Assembly: GCF_026410545.1 (NCBI RefSeq)
Contig: NZ_JAPMIT010000001.1
Span: forward strand, 1 to 64,000
Length of the DNA stretch: 64,000 bases
Direction: 5' to 3'
DNA from: Microbacterium sp. STN6
GTDB lineage: Bacteria > Actinomycetota > Actinomycetes > Actinomycetales > Microbacteriaceae
Shown: positions 32,283 to 41,010 of the stretch, piece after piece
How the letters are laid out: every line of letters begins with the position of its first letter
Position numbering within the stretch: the first letter of the stretch is position 1
The notes under the pieces: model-generated
What the model was told of the DNA's origin: nothing
Database searches by the model: none
Seen by the model: the letters and a program-made list of their open reading frames with translations, nothing else
Made by a program: the position numbers and the translations under genes

Positions 32283-34089
32283 GGCCGCCCCCGTCAGCCC
32301 CGCCTCCCTTTTTGCGGAGTCGCTGCTCGCTGCCCTCGTGCGCCTGGGGGTGCGGCATGTCGTGCTGAGCCCCGGCTCACGCTCGCAGGCGCTCGCTCTT
32401 GCGGCGGCCGGTCTCGAGGCGCAGGGAGCCGTGCGGCTGCACGTGCGCATCGACGAGCGTTCGGCCGGCTTTACCGCGCTCGGCACTGCGGTCGAAACGC
32501 GCATGCCGGCTGCCGTGATCACCACCAGCGGAACCGCCACCGCGAACTTGCACCCCGCGGTCCTCGAGGCCCACCACTCCGGCGTGCCGCTCATCGTCAT
32601 CACCGCCGACAGGCCCGCCGAACTGCGCGGCGTGCGGGCAAACCAGACGACGGTGCAACCCGGCATGTACGGCGACGCGGTGCGGCTCATGCGCGACGTG
32701 CCTGCTCCCGAGGGAGCCACCGGCGAAGCGGATGCTGCTGCCGACCTCGCCGCCGAAGCGGTACATGCCGCACACGGCATGTCTTCCGGCACACCGGGCC
32801 CGGTGCACCTCAACCTGGCCTTCCGCGAGCCCCTCTCCGGCCTGTCCCATCCCGAGCGCCCCGAGAGTCCCGAGCGCCCCGAGCGGCCCGAGAGCCCCGA
32901 GAATCCCGAGAATCCCGAGCGGGTTGAGGAGCCGCGAAGCGGCGTCTCGAAACCCACCCCCGCCCCCATGCCCGGCCCTCCCACCTACCCCGGCCGCTCC
33001 CATCTCGAACTCGAGCACGGCCCCCGCACGGTCGTGATTGCCGGCCACGACTCCGGCCCCGATGCCGAGCAGCTCGCCCACGATGGCGGCTGGCCGCTGC
33101 TGGCGGAGGTGTCAAGCGGCTCCCGGTACGGCCGCAACCTTGTCGCCGCCTATCGTGAGCTCCTCGCCGACGGCCGCCTCGGTGGCAGGGTCGAGCGGGC
33201 GATTGTGTTCGGGCATCCCACGCTCAGCCGAGAGATCCCCGGCCTGCTGTCGCGGTCGGAGGTCGACGTGATCGTCGTCGCGCCGACGGGGGCGGAGGTC
33301 TACAACCCGGCGCGCCGCGACGTGCGCGTCGCGGCATCCGTCACGGTGGCCAACGGCTCCCGCCCACCCGTCGATGCCCGCGCCTGGCTGGGGGCGTGGG
33401 TCGTCGAGAGCAGGGGCATCCTCGATTCGGGGCAGACCGGGCCGGAGAGCGCCCCTCCCGACGTCGACGCGTCGCGCTCGTACCTGCCGGCTGAACGCAT
33501 CGCCTTTGCGAAGGCGGAGTACGCCGCCATCCATGCGCCCGTCACGAGGCGCATGCTCGTGGAGAGCGTGTGGCGGTTCACCTGGCCGAATGACCGGCTG
33601 GTTCTCGGCGCCTCCCGGCTCATCAGGGACGCCGACCGCACGGTGGCGGGCAAGAAGATCCGGGTGCATGCGAACCGGGGCCTGGCGGGCATCGATGGAA
33701 CGGTTTCGACCGCGGTCGGCATCGCTCTCGCGACACAGGGCACGGATGCCGTTCGGCCCGGCGTCACCAGGGCCCTCCTCGGCGACCTGACCCTGCTGCA
33801 CGACGTCGGCGGCCTGCTGATCGGCGAGGGCGAGCTGCGGCCGAACGTGCAGCTGATCGTGGGCAACGACGGGGGCGGCACGATTTTCGACGCGCTCGAG
33901 GTGGCGCATTCGGCGCCGCCGGCGGCGTTCGAGCGGGTCATGTTCACGCCGCAGAGCGTGAGCATCGAGTCGCTGGCCGGCGCCTACGGCTGGAGCTACG
34001 CGCGGGCCACCACACACGGTGAACTCGACCAGGTGCTGTCGGCGCCGGCCGCCGGGCCGAGCATCGTCGAGGTGCCGCTCGCACGCTGA
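32275..34089 (+). CDS. menD: SEPHCHC synthase with expanded, repeat-containing linker
   Basis: MenD, a ThDP enzyme, adds 2-oxoglutarate to isochorismate. The product (604 residues) shows VVLSPGSRSQALALA, the activating Glu in HVRIDERSAGFTALG, ITTSGTATANLHPAVLEA, and the ThDP/Mg motif LGDLTLLHDVGGLL...VGNDGGGTIF. The linker after LNLAFREPLSG is enlarged: eight tripeptides PER/PES/PEN (32851-32922) and a 36-bp palindromic-repeat unit (32920-32955) read as RVEEPRSGVSKP. ATG 32275 overlaps the preceding gene by 8 nt. The catalytic domains look intact. Confidence 0.95.
   Translation: MPEAAPVSPASLFAESLLAALVRLGVRHVVLSPGSRSQALALAAAGLEAQGAVRLHVRIDERSAGFTALGTAVETRMPAAVITTSGTATANLHPAVLEAHHSGVPLIVITADRPAELRGVRANQTTVQPGMYGDAVRLMRDVPAPEGATGEADAAADLAAEAVHAAHGMSSGTPGPVHLNLAFREPLSGLSHPERPESPERPERPESPENPENPERVEEPRSGVSKPTPAPMPGPPTYPGRSHLELEHGPRTVVIAGHDSGPDAEQLAHDGGWPLLAEVSSGSRYGRNLVAAYRELLADGRLGGRVERAIVFGHPTLSREIPGLLSRSEVDVIVVAPTGAEVYNPARRDVRVAASVTVANGSRPPVDARAWLGAWVVESRGILDSGQTGPESAPPDVDASRSYLPAERIAFAKAEYAAIHAPVTRRMLVESVWRFTWPNDRLVLGASRLIRDADRTVAGKKIRVHANRGLAGIDGTVSTAVGIALATQGTDAVRPGVTRALLGDLTLLHDVGGLLIGEGELRPNVQLIVGNDGGGTIFDALEVAHSAPPAAFERVMFTPQSVSIESLAGAYGWSYARATTHGELDQVLSAPAAGPSIVEVPLAR
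32851..32922 (+). repeat. 9-bp tandem repeat (x8) inside menD
   Basis: Eight 9-bp units CCCGAGNNN run in phase with the codons and give eight Pro-Glu-(Arg/Ser/Asn) tripeptides. The array ends at the dispersed palindromic repeat unit. The unit length keeps frame, so copy number can vary without breaking the gene. Confidence 0.9.
32920..32955 (+). repeat. Dispersed palindromic repeat, one 36-bp half-unit inside menD
   Basis: CGGGTTGAGGAGCCGCGAAG followed by CGGCGTCTCGAAACCC forms one complete half-unit of the intergenic repeat. It is 36 bp long, exactly 12 codons, and is read in the same frame as the copy in menB, giving EPRSGVS in both proteins. Confidence 0.9.
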
Positions 34090-34090
34090 G

Positions 34091-34222
34091 CGGGTTGAGG
34101 AGTCGGCGCAGACAAGGTGGGTTGAGGAGTCGGCGCAGCCGACGTCTCGAAACCCCGTTCGCCGGCTGGGTTTCGAGACGCCGCTTTGCGGCTCCTCAAC
34201 CCGCCTTGCGGCTCCTCAACCG
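34091..34222. repeat. Dispersed palindromic repeat between convergent menD and menF
   Basis: Two left arms (GGGTTGAGGAGTCGGCGCAG...), GTCTCGAAACCCC, a spacer, GGGTTTCGAGAC and two right arms ending CTCCTCAACC fill almost the whole interval after the menD stop. Arm reiteration on both sides mirrors the arrays at 7318 and 9343. Confidence 0.9.
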
Positions 34223-34232
34223 GCCGCTTGGG

Positions 34233-35567
34233 TCAGCCGAGCGCCTCCGTGATCGGGCGCAGCTTCATGGTCGACTCTGCCAGCTCGCGCTCCGGGTCAG
34301 ACTCCGCCACGATCCCGCACCCCGCGTACGCCGTGATCGCGCCGGTGTCGCTCACCTGCGCCCCGCGCAGCGCGATGGCCCACTCGCCGTCGCCGTCCGC
34401 GCCGACCCAGCCCACCGGGCCCGCGTAGCGCCCTCGGTCGAACGGCTCGAGCTCGTCGATCAGCGCCATGGCGTCGGCGGTCGGCGTGCCGGCCACGGCG
34501 GCCGTCGGGTGCAGCGCCGCCACGAGGTCGAGCGCGGTCGAGCCGTCGCCCAGAGTGCCCGCGATATCCGTGGCGAGGTGCCACAGGTTCGGCAGCTTGA
34601 GGGTGAACGGCAGCTCGCTCGTCACCAGGTTGGGGCTGTGCGGGGCGAGCGCCTCGAGCACGCTCTGCACGGCGAACGCGTGCTCGTCCTGGTCTTTGGG
34701 GTTGGCCGCCAGCGTGATCGCGCGCTCGTGATCGGCCGCGGCATCCGGCCCACGTGAAATGGTGCCGGCAAGCACGCGCGCGCTCACCTCGCCCTGCCGC
34801 ACCCGCACGAGCGTCTCGGGGCTCGAGCCGATGAGGCCGTCGACGGCGTAGGTCCAGCACTCGGGGTAGCCGAGCGCGAGCTCCATGAGCGCCCTGCGCA
34901 GGTCTGATTCCAGAGGCAACCGCCCCTCGAGGTCGCGCGCGAGCACGACCTTCTCCAGATCCCCACGGCGGATGCGCGTTACCGCGTCACGCACCGCCTC
35001 GCGATATGCGGCCGGCGGCATGGAGCCGGGCAGCAGCGACAGGCGGTACTCGTCGCCGAAGGCTACGGCGTGCGGAGCGGCGTGCGGATTCAGCGGGTGG
35101 GCTGCGGCGGCGCGGTCGGCGACCGCGTGTGGGGCGGCCGCGGCATCCGCTGGCTGAAGGGTGTCGTCGTCGAGCCGCGAGACGCGGGTGATCCACGCCC
35201 TGCCCTCGTGCCGGCCCACGATGACCTCGGGCACGATGAGCACGCTCGAGATGCTGCTGGACGGCGAGAAGGTGAAGGCGCCGAATGCCGTGAGCCCGGT
35301 GCCGGGAAGACCGACGCCGTCATCGACCTCGGCGCTCGCGACGACCTGCTGCCACGCGGCGGCGGCATCGCGGATGCGCGTCGGCCCGGCGAACTCGAGC
35401 CGAAGCGCCTCGCCGATGCCGGCCATGCCCTCGCGGCGGCGCATCCACAGAAGCGGATGATGCGGGTCGAGCAGCGGGATCAGCTGGCCGGGATCGTCGA
35501 GCAGTCGGGTGGTCACGCGAAGCGCGTTCGTGGCGCGCAGGTGGGGTGCGGGTGCGGGTGCAGACAC
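34233..35567 (-). CDS. menF: Isochorismate synthase
   Basis: The product (444 residues) belongs to the chorismate-binding family and makes isochorismate for menaquinone. Family motifs include VTRIRRGDLEKVVLARDLEG, TYAVDGLIGSSPETLVRV, ARVLAGTISRG, KDQDEHAFAVQSVLEAL, LWHLATDIAGTL, LHPTAAVAGTPTADAMALI and the C-terminal GGVG-like WVGADGDGEWAIALRGA. GTG 35567 is chosen since TAGGCT lies 6 nt upstream; a GTG at 35570 is adjacent. It is divergent from menG across 41 bp. An Ala/His-rich insert lies near residues 135-165. Confidence 0.93.
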   Translation of the reverse strand: MSAPAPAPHLRATNALRVTTRLLDDPGQLIPLLDPHHPLLWMRRREGMAGIGEALRLEFAGPTRIRDAAAAWQQVVASAEVDDGVGLPGTGLTAFGAFTFSPSSSISSVLIVPEVIVGRHEGRAWITRVSRLDDDTLQPADAAAAPHAVADRAAAAHPLNPHAAPHAVAFGDEYRLSLLPGSMPPAAYREAVRDAVTRIRRGDLEKVVLARDLEGRLPLESDLRRALMELALGYPECWTYAVDGLIGSSPETLVRVRQGEVSARVLAGTISRGPDAAADHERAITLAANPKDQDEHAFAVQSVLEALAPHSPNLVTSELPFTLKLPNLWHLATDIAGTLGDGSTALDLVAALHPTAAVAGTPTADAMALIDELEPFDRGRYAGPVGWVGADGDGEWAIALRGAQVSDTGAITAYAGCGIVAESDPERELAESTMKLRPITEALG

Positions 35568-35608
35568 CACACAAGCCTACGTCGCGTCAGCCGAATAGAC
35601 TTTCCCGT

Positions 35609-36361
35609 GTGAGCAAGGCCGACTTGACCAAGCAACCCGATCAGGTCGCCGCGATGTTCGACGACGTGTCCACTCATTACGATCGCACCAACGCGGTGCT
35701 GTCCGTGGGGAACGCGGCGCTGTGGCGCATCGCGACGACCCGCGCGATCGACCCCGCGCCGGGCGAACGCATTCTCGACGTCGCCGCCGGAACGGGCACC
35801 TCGAGCGCCGCGCTCACCAGAACCGGCGCGCGCGTCGTCGCCGCAGACTTCTCGGCGGGCATGATCGAGGTCGGTCGGGCGCGCAACGCCGACAACCCCT
35901 TCATTGAATTCGCCCACGCGGATGCCACGGCGTTGCCCTTCGACGACGACCTCTTCGATGCCGTCACCATCTCATTCGGCCTGCGCAACGTGGTCGACCC
36001 GCGTGCCGCGCTCGCCGAGTTCTACCGGGTCACGAAGCCGGGCGGGCGCCTGGTCATCTGCGAGTTCTCGCACCCGCCGCTGCCGTTGCTGCGTCGCGCC
36101 TACTTCGCCTACCTTCGGTACGGCATGCCCGTGCTGGCCCGGCTCGCGAGTTCGAATGCGGCGGCGTATGACTACCTCATGGAGTCGATCCGCGACTGGC
36201 CGAACCAGACCGAGCTGAGCGCGTGGGTGCGCGCCGCGGGCTATGAACGGGTTGCGTACCGAAATCTGACGGCAGGCATCGTGGCGCTGCATCGTGGCAC
36301 GAAGCCGCTATCTGCCCCCGTCCGCACGAACGATCACGGCTCGACGAACGAGGGGGAGTAG
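35609..36361 (+). CDS. menG: Demethylmenaquinone methyltransferase
   Basis: The product (250 residues) is a UbiE/MenG-type SAM methyltransferase for the last step of menaquinone synthesis. SAM motif I is ILDVAAGTGTSS (about 55-66), with VVAADFSAGMIEVGR, PFDDDLFDAVTISFGLRNVVD, and the family block EFYRVTKPGGRLVICEFS; YDYLMESIRDWPNQTEL is also typical. GTG 35609 lies 7 nt after TAGACT. Its stop overlaps the next gene's GTG by one base. Confidence 0.95.
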   Translation: MSKADLTKQPDQVAAMFDDVSTHYDRTNAVLSVGNAALWRIATTRAIDPAPGERILDVAAGTGTSSAALTRTGARVVAADFSAGMIEVGRARNADNPFIEFAHADATALPFDDDLFDAVTISFGLRNVVDPRAALAEFYRVTKPGGRLVICEFSHPPLPLLRRAYFAYLRYGMPVLARLASSNAAAYDYLMESIRDWPNQTELSAWVRAAGYERVAYRNLTAGIVALHRGTKPLSAPVRTNDHGSTNEGE

Positions 36362-37455
36362 TGTCCACAGCCGCACCAGCAGGCCGGGCTGCGCAGGCGG
36401 CACAGGCCAGGCGCGCATCCCTCGCATCTCAGCTGGGAGTCAGTGAACGCCTGTTCTCCAGCCCCGCCGAGCGCCGATTCGCAAAGCGCGTCGAAGAGGG
36501 CCTCGACCAGGTCGAAGAGGGCCTGATGAACGAGGTGCGCTTCGCAGACGAGCTCGCCGACGTCACCACGCGCTACCTGCTGGAGGCCGGCGGAAAGCGC
36601 GTGCGGCCCATGCTCACCATGCTCGCCGCACAGCTGGGCGACGGCCCGACGCCCGAGGTCGTCACGGCGGCCATGGCGATCGAGATCACCCACCTCGCCT
36701 CGCTGTATCACGACGATGTCATGGACGAGGCGATGCTGCGCCGTGGCGTTCCCAGCGCGCAGAGTGTGTGGGGCAACTCGGTCGCCGTTCTCACGGGCGA
36801 CCTGCTGTTCGCGCGGGCCAGCCGGCTCATCGCCGCGCTCGGCGAGCGTGCCATCACCTTGCAGTCGGACACGTTCGAGCGCCTGTGCCTCGGGCAGCTG
36901 CACGAGACGATCGGGCCGCGGGAGGGCGACGACCCCATCGACCACTACATCCAGGTGCTCTCCGACAAGACCGGGTCGCTCATTGCGACGGCGGCGCAGT
37001 TCGGGGTCGTCTTCTCCTCCGCGCCCGATGAATTCGAGCAGCCTGTCGTCGAGTTCGGCGAGAAGGTGGGCATCGCGTTCCAGCTCATCGACGACGTCAT
37101 CGACCTCTCGAGCGACGGCGACACCGGCAAGGTCGCCGGCACCGACCTGCGGGCGGGCGTCGCGACGCTACCGCTTCTGAAGCTGCGCGTCGCAGCCGAG
37201 TCTGACGACGCATCCGCTCGTCTTCTGGCAGCGCTCGAGCGCGAGGTCATCGGCGTGCCAGAGGCGGAGGGGCAGACGGATGCCGCAGCCGCCGCCATCG
37301 CCGAGTTGCGCGCGCACGCGGCCACCGCCGACACGCGGGCCGAAGCCCATCGCTGGGCCCGCGAGGCCGTGGAGGCGATCGCGCCGTTGCCGGAGGGGCC
37401 GGCAACGAAGGCGATGAGACGATTCGCCGAGACCATCGTCGAGCGCTCGCACTGA
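36361..37455 (+). CDS. Trans-polyprenyl diphosphate synthase (menaquinone side chain)
   Basis: The 364-residue isoprenyl synthase has the first Asp-rich motif DDVMD (118-122) in SLYHDDVMDEAMLRRG and the second DDVID (about 243-247) in FQLIDDVIDLSSDGDTGK, plus GGKRVRPML. It extends allylic diphosphates to the long chain used by MenA; chain length cannot be read with certainty. It overlaps menG by 1 nt (TAGTG) and precedes the ferredoxin reductase by 20 nt. Confidence 0.93.
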   Translation: MSTAAPAGRAAQAAQARRASLASQLGVSERLFSSPAERRFAKRVEEGLDQVEEGLMNEVRFADELADVTTRYLLEAGGKRVRPMLTMLAAQLGDGPTPEVVTAAMAIEITHLASLYHDDVMDEAMLRRGVPSAQSVWGNSVAVLTGDLLFARASRLIAALGERAITLQSDTFERLCLGQLHETIGPREGDDPIDHYIQVLSDKTGSLIATAAQFGVVFSSAPDEFEQPVVEFGEKVGIAFQLIDDVIDLSSDGDTGKVAGTDLRAGVATLPLLKLRVAAESDDASARLLAALEREVIGVPEAEGQTDAAAAAIAELRAHAATADTRAEAHRWAREAVEAIAPLPEGPATKAMRRFAETIVERSH

Positions 37456-37475
37456 GCGCGGAAGGAACCCAACGC

Positions 37476-38864
37476 ATGACTAAGCTCCGTCTGGCCATCA
37501 TCGGGGCCGGGCCGGCCGGCATCTACGCCGCCGACATCCTGCTGAAGGCCGAGCGCGGCTTCGACGTCTCCATCGACCTCTTCGATCAGCTGCCCGCGCC
37601 GTACGGTCTCGTGCGCTACGGCGTCGCGCCCGATCACCCGCGCATCAAGGGCATCATCAACTCGCTTCGGGCCATCATCGACCGCGGCGATATTCGGCTC
37701 TTCGGCAACGTTCGTTACGGCGAGGACATCACGCTCGACGACCTCAAACGGCACTACAACGCCGTCATCTTCGCGACCGGTGCCGTGCACGACGCCCCTC
37801 TGGAGGTGCCCGGTGTCGAACTCGACGGCTCGTTCGGCGCGGCCGACTTCGTGAGCTGGTTCGACGGCCACCCTGACGTGCCCCGCACCTGGCCGCTCAC
37901 CGCGCAGTCCGTCGCGGTCATCGGCAACGGCAACGTGGCGCTCGACGTCTCGCGCATGCTCACCAAGCACGCGGACGACCTGCTGCCCACCGAGATCCCG
38001 GCCAACGTGTACGAGATTCTGAAGAACTCGCCCGTCACCGACGTTCACGTTTTCGGCCGGCGCGGCCCGGCGCAGGTGAAGTTCACCCCGCTCGAGCTGC
38101 GCGAGCTGGGCGAGCTGAACGACGTCGACATGATGCTCTACGACGAGGACTTCGACTACGACGAGGCGTCGAAGGCGGCGATCGCCAGCAACAAGCAGGT
38201 CATGGTCATCGATCGCGTGCTGCAGGGCTGGCGCGCGCGAGAGGTCGGGTCGGCGTCGCGTCGCCTGCACCTGCACTTCTACGCGAAGCCGCTCGAGATC
38301 GTTGGCGACGAGAACGGTCACGTTGCGGCGATCCGCTATGAACGCACGGCACCGGATGGCGAGGGCGGCGTCCGTGGCACGGGCGAGGTGCGCGAGCTGG
38401 CCATCCAGGCGCTGTACCGCGCGGTCGGCTACTTCGGGTCGCCGCTGCCCGGCATCCCGTTCGACAAGAAGCGCGGGGTGATCCCGAACCGCGAAGGCCA
38501 GGTTCTGCACAAGGGCGAAACGTCGAGCGGCTCATCGCAGGGGCGCGAGGTCATGCCAGGCGTGTTCGCCACCGGGTGGATCAAGCGCGGGCCCGTGGGG
38601 CTCATCGGGCACACGAAGTCGGACGCGATGGAGACGATCACACGCGTGATCAACAGCCAGGGCAGCTGGTGGAACCCGGCTGCCCCTGCGGAGAGCGCGG
38701 TGATCGAGATGCTGAACGAACGCGGCATCGTCTATACCGACATCGACGGCTGGCACAACCTCGACCAGTACGAGATCGCCCTCGGCGAGCCGGAGGGCCG
38801 GGCGCGGGTGAAGGTCGTGCCGCGAGACGAGATGGTGCGCGTCTCCCGCGGCGACGAGGGTTGA
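37476..38864 (+). CDS. Ferredoxin--NADP+ reductase, adrenodoxin-reductase type
   Basis: The 462-residue flavoenzyme passes electrons between NADPH and ferredoxin. FAD motif GAGPAG (10-15), the NADPH loop VIGNGNVALDVSRML, PYGLVRYGVAPDHPRIKG and the C-terminal GWIKRGPVGLIGHTKSDAMET are characteristic of the FprA/adrenodoxin reductase group. GGAAGGAA precedes ATG 37476. Its TGA stop codon (38862-38864) lies within GGGTTGAGGAGG, the first bases of a palindromic repeat, so the insertion probably set the present C-terminus. Confidence 0.93.
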   Translation: MTKLRLAIIGAGPAGIYAADILLKAERGFDVSIDLFDQLPAPYGLVRYGVAPDHPRIKGIINSLRAIIDRGDIRLFGNVRYGEDITLDDLKRHYNAVIFATGAVHDAPLEVPGVELDGSFGAADFVSWFDGHPDVPRTWPLTAQSVAVIGNGNVALDVSRMLTKHADDLLPTEIPANVYEILKNSPVTDVHVFGRRGPAQVKFTPLELRELGELNDVDMMLYDEDFDYDEASKAAIASNKQVMVIDRVLQGWRAREVGSASRRLHLHFYAKPLEIVGDENGHVAAIRYERTAPDGEGGVRGTGEVRELAIQALYRAVGYFGSPLPGIPFDKKRGVIPNREGQVLHKGETSSGSSQGREVMPGVFATGWIKRGPVGLIGHTKSDAMETITRVINSQGSWWNPAAPAESAVIEMLNERGIVYTDIDGWHNLDQYEIALGEPEGRARVKVVPRDEMVRVSRGDEG

Positions 38865-38939
38865 GGAGGCCGCGGAGCGGCTGTCTCGAAACCCCGACAG
38901 CGGGTTGAGGAGGCCGCGGAGCGGCTGTCTCGAAACCCC
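38858..38939 (+). repeat. Dispersed palindromic repeat, two direct half-units
   Basis: The unit GGGTTGAGGAGGCCGCGGAG-CGGCTGTCTCGAAACCCC occurs twice in the same orientation, with a 7-bp spacer. The first copy contains the stop codon of the ferredoxin reductase gene. Unlike the other loci, no inverted partner is present. Confidence 0.9.
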
Positions 38940-38941
38940 CG

Positions 38942-39430
38942 TCAGCGCATGTTGACGAACTGCAGCGCCACGTCGAGGTCGGCGCCCTTCAGTAGCGAGA
39001 TCGTGGCCTGCAGGTCGTCTCGACTCTTCGAGGAGACGCGCAGCTCGTCACCCTGAATCTGGCTCTTCACGCTCTTCGGCGCCTCGTCGCGGATGAGCTT
39101 GTTGATCTTCTTCGCGACATCCTGCTCGATGCCCTGCTTCAGGCTGGCCTCGAGACGGAATTCCTTGCCGCTCGGGTAGGGCTCGCCCGCATCCAGACTC
39201 TTCAGGGAAATGCCACGTTTGACGAACTTCGACTGCAGTACGTCGAGGATGGCCTTGACGCGCTCTTCGGAGTTGGCCTTCATGAGGATCTTCTCGCCGC
39301 TCCACTCGATGGAGGCGCCGATGTTCTTGAAGTCGTAGCGCTGCTCGATCTCTTTGTGCGCCTGGTTGACGGCGTTGTCCGCCTCCATCTTGTCGACCTT
39401 GCTGACCACGTCGAATGATGAATCTGCCAC
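38942..39430 (-). CDS. YajQ-family nucleotide-binding protein
   Basis: The 162-residue protein begins [23 protein letters not shown] and contains [34 protein letters not shown] and [21 protein letters not shown], which define YajQ (DUF520). Xanthomonas YajQ binds cyclic di-GMP; the actinobacterial role is not established. AAGGAGGC lies 5 nt before the GTG start. It is convergent with the ferredoxin reductase gene. Confidence 0.94.
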   Translation of the reverse strand: MADSSFDVVSKVDKMEADNAVNQAHKEIEQRYDFKNIGASIEWSGEKILMKANSEERVKAILDVLQSKFVKRGISLKSLDAGEPYPSGKEFRLEASLKQGIEQDVAKKINKLIRDEAPKSVKSQIQGDELRVSSKSRDDLQATISLLKGADLDVALQFVNMR

Positions 39431-39495
39431 GGGAAGCCTCCTTCTTCAGGTTGCGCTCCATGCTACCGAGCGTGGAGGCGGGCCGAGGCCGTCGC

Positions 39496-40893
39496 CTAGC
39501 CGCGCCAGCGCTGTGGCGCGTGCCGCAAGAGCTCGCTCGCGTCCTCCTCGAGCAACAGGCCGCGGCTCACTTCGTCGCGGACGGCAGCAGCGAACCGATC
39601 CAGGTATGCAGCGCGCGACCCATAGCGCTCGCGCAACTCGGCCAGAGGGAACGGGCGCATACTGCCGACGAGCCGTGCCAGCATGTCGGGCCGGCTGAAC
39701 GGCATCCACGCGGGTGGCCGCTCCGACTCGGCGGAGGCCGTGCTGTGTGGCGCGTACGCCGCGGTGGGCACTGTCACCCACGGGGGTCGCACGCCGCCGA
39801 GCACGTTTCCGTCGGCGTCGCGGACCAGCTCCTCCCCATTCACACGGTGTGCGAACCGCACCGCCCTCGGTGGCAGCTCGCCATTCGTCAGCCAGCGGGA
39901 CATCGCGTCGAATGCTCCGCGCAAATAGAGATCGAACCGTGCGTCGGAGCGCGGCTCGCTCACGTCGAACGCCGGTCGTGCGCCGCCGCGCCGCTCGAAT
40001 TGCTGCTGGTTCGTCAGCACACCGGCATGCGCCTCGATGTGCGCCGTCGCCGCGATCTCGTACAGCCGGTACAGCGCGGCGGTGTCGTCCGAATCAGCGC
40101 GGGTGACGTGCTCGTGGGTCTCGGCCTCGGTCTCGCTCAACACCTCGAACGCGGCGGCGGCGTGGGGGTCGATCGTTCGGCGCGGGTCATCGGCGGCACG
40201 CTCCGGGTCGTGCTCCGACAGCGGCGGATACCCGGCGGCCCCCGCCCCGCCCGACGAGATGCCGATGACGTAGCCGTCGATCAAGCGTCGATCGCCCCCG
40301 CGTGACCAGCGTTCGTGGAAGCCATCCTGCAGGACCACCCTGCAGAAGCTGCCCGTCGCCGACATGCCACCGAGAATGACGCGTTCGGTCGCGATGGGAC
40401 CAAAATCGCCTGCGATTGCGGACCGGATCGCGGATGCGAGCACGTCGTACTGCATGCCGTCGTGCGGGATGTCGATCCCCGAGTACCGCTCGGGATCAAT
40501 GACGTCGCGCAACTGCTGCGCCACGGGCGCGAAGACCGTGACGCCCATCCAGCTGTGGCTGCCGCGCAGGATCCACGGATGGATCGCGTTCCAGACCAGC
40601 GCAGAGTCGAGATCGGGATGCAGCGGCTCAACCTGCAGGAGGCCCGAGCCGTGTCCAGTCGACGGTCGCCGGAGCAGCACTCGAGTGCGAAACGGCACAT
40701 CGGATCGCACAGCCTCCTGCAAACCGTTCTCGGAGTGACGCCACACCGAGGCCGTTCCATTCAGCAGGTATTCCTCTTCGACGTACCCGTGTGAAGAGAG
40801 TTCCACGCCCATGTTCAGCTCAGGCAGGCAGGAGGTGCCGAAGGGCACGGAAGCCGAATCGGCGGCAATCGGCTGGGTTACGAAACGCGACAT
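39496..40893 (-). CDS. Alpha/beta hydrolase-domain protein (PF20091-type), divergent from the ABC operon
   Basis: The 465-residue cytoplasmic protein matches the large alpha/beta hydrolase-domain family. The probable nucleophile is Ser178 in RVILGGMSATGSFCRVVLQDGF; the C-terminal half has the family block RFAHRVNGEELVRDADGNVL and GGVRPPWVTVPTAAY. Members are poorly characterised; esterase or amidase activity is likely. GAGAGG lies upstream of ATG 40893. It diverges from the 41.0-52.4 kb operon across a palindromic operator, so it probably belongs to the same pathway. A 50-bp gap separates it from the YajQ gene's 5' side. Confidence 0.8.
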   Translation of the reverse strand: MSRFVTQPIAADSASVPFGTSCLPELNMGVELSSHGYVEEEYLLNGTASVWRHSENGLQEAVRSDVPFRTRVLLRRPSTGHGSGLLQVEPLHPDLDSALVWNAIHPWILRGSHSWMGVTVFAPVAQQLRDVIDPERYSGIDIPHDGMQYDVLASAIRSAIAGDFGPIATERVILGGMSATGSFCRVVLQDGFHERWSRGGDRRLIDGYVIGISSGGAGAAGYPPLSEHDPERAADDPRRTIDPHAAAAFEVLSETEAETHEHVTRADSDDTAALYRLYEIAATAHIEAHAGVLTNQQQFERRGGARPAFDVSEPRSDARFDLYLRGAFDAMSRWLTNGELPPRAVRFAHRVNGEELVRDADGNVLGGVRPPWVTVPTAAYAPHSTASAESERPPAWMPFSRPDMLARLVGSMRPFPLAELRERYGSRAAYLDRFAAAVRDEVSRGLLLEEDASELLRHAPQRWRG

Positions 40894-40922
40894 TGCGTGA
40901 CCTCTCGGTGATGATCGACCTA

Positions 40923-40950
40923 TTGTGTGAATATCAGGTTAGCTGATACT
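40923..40950 (+). promoter_or_regulatory. Operon promoter with palindromic operator TATCAGgttagCTGATA
   Basis: TATCAG (40932-40937) and CTGATA (40943-40948) are inverted repeats with a 5-nt spacer. TTGTGT (40923-40928) and GATACT (40945-40950) make a possible -35/-10 pair at 16 nt, so the operator overlaps the -10 box. The half-site GGTTAGCTGA recurs at 53077-53086, upstream of the second MarR gene. A MarR dimer is the most likely binder. Confidence 0.55.
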
Positions 40951-41010
40951 TTCGTTCCTGCGACGCGGAGCCGCGTCGATCAGGAGTCGCACACATTGCA
41001 AAGGAGCACC

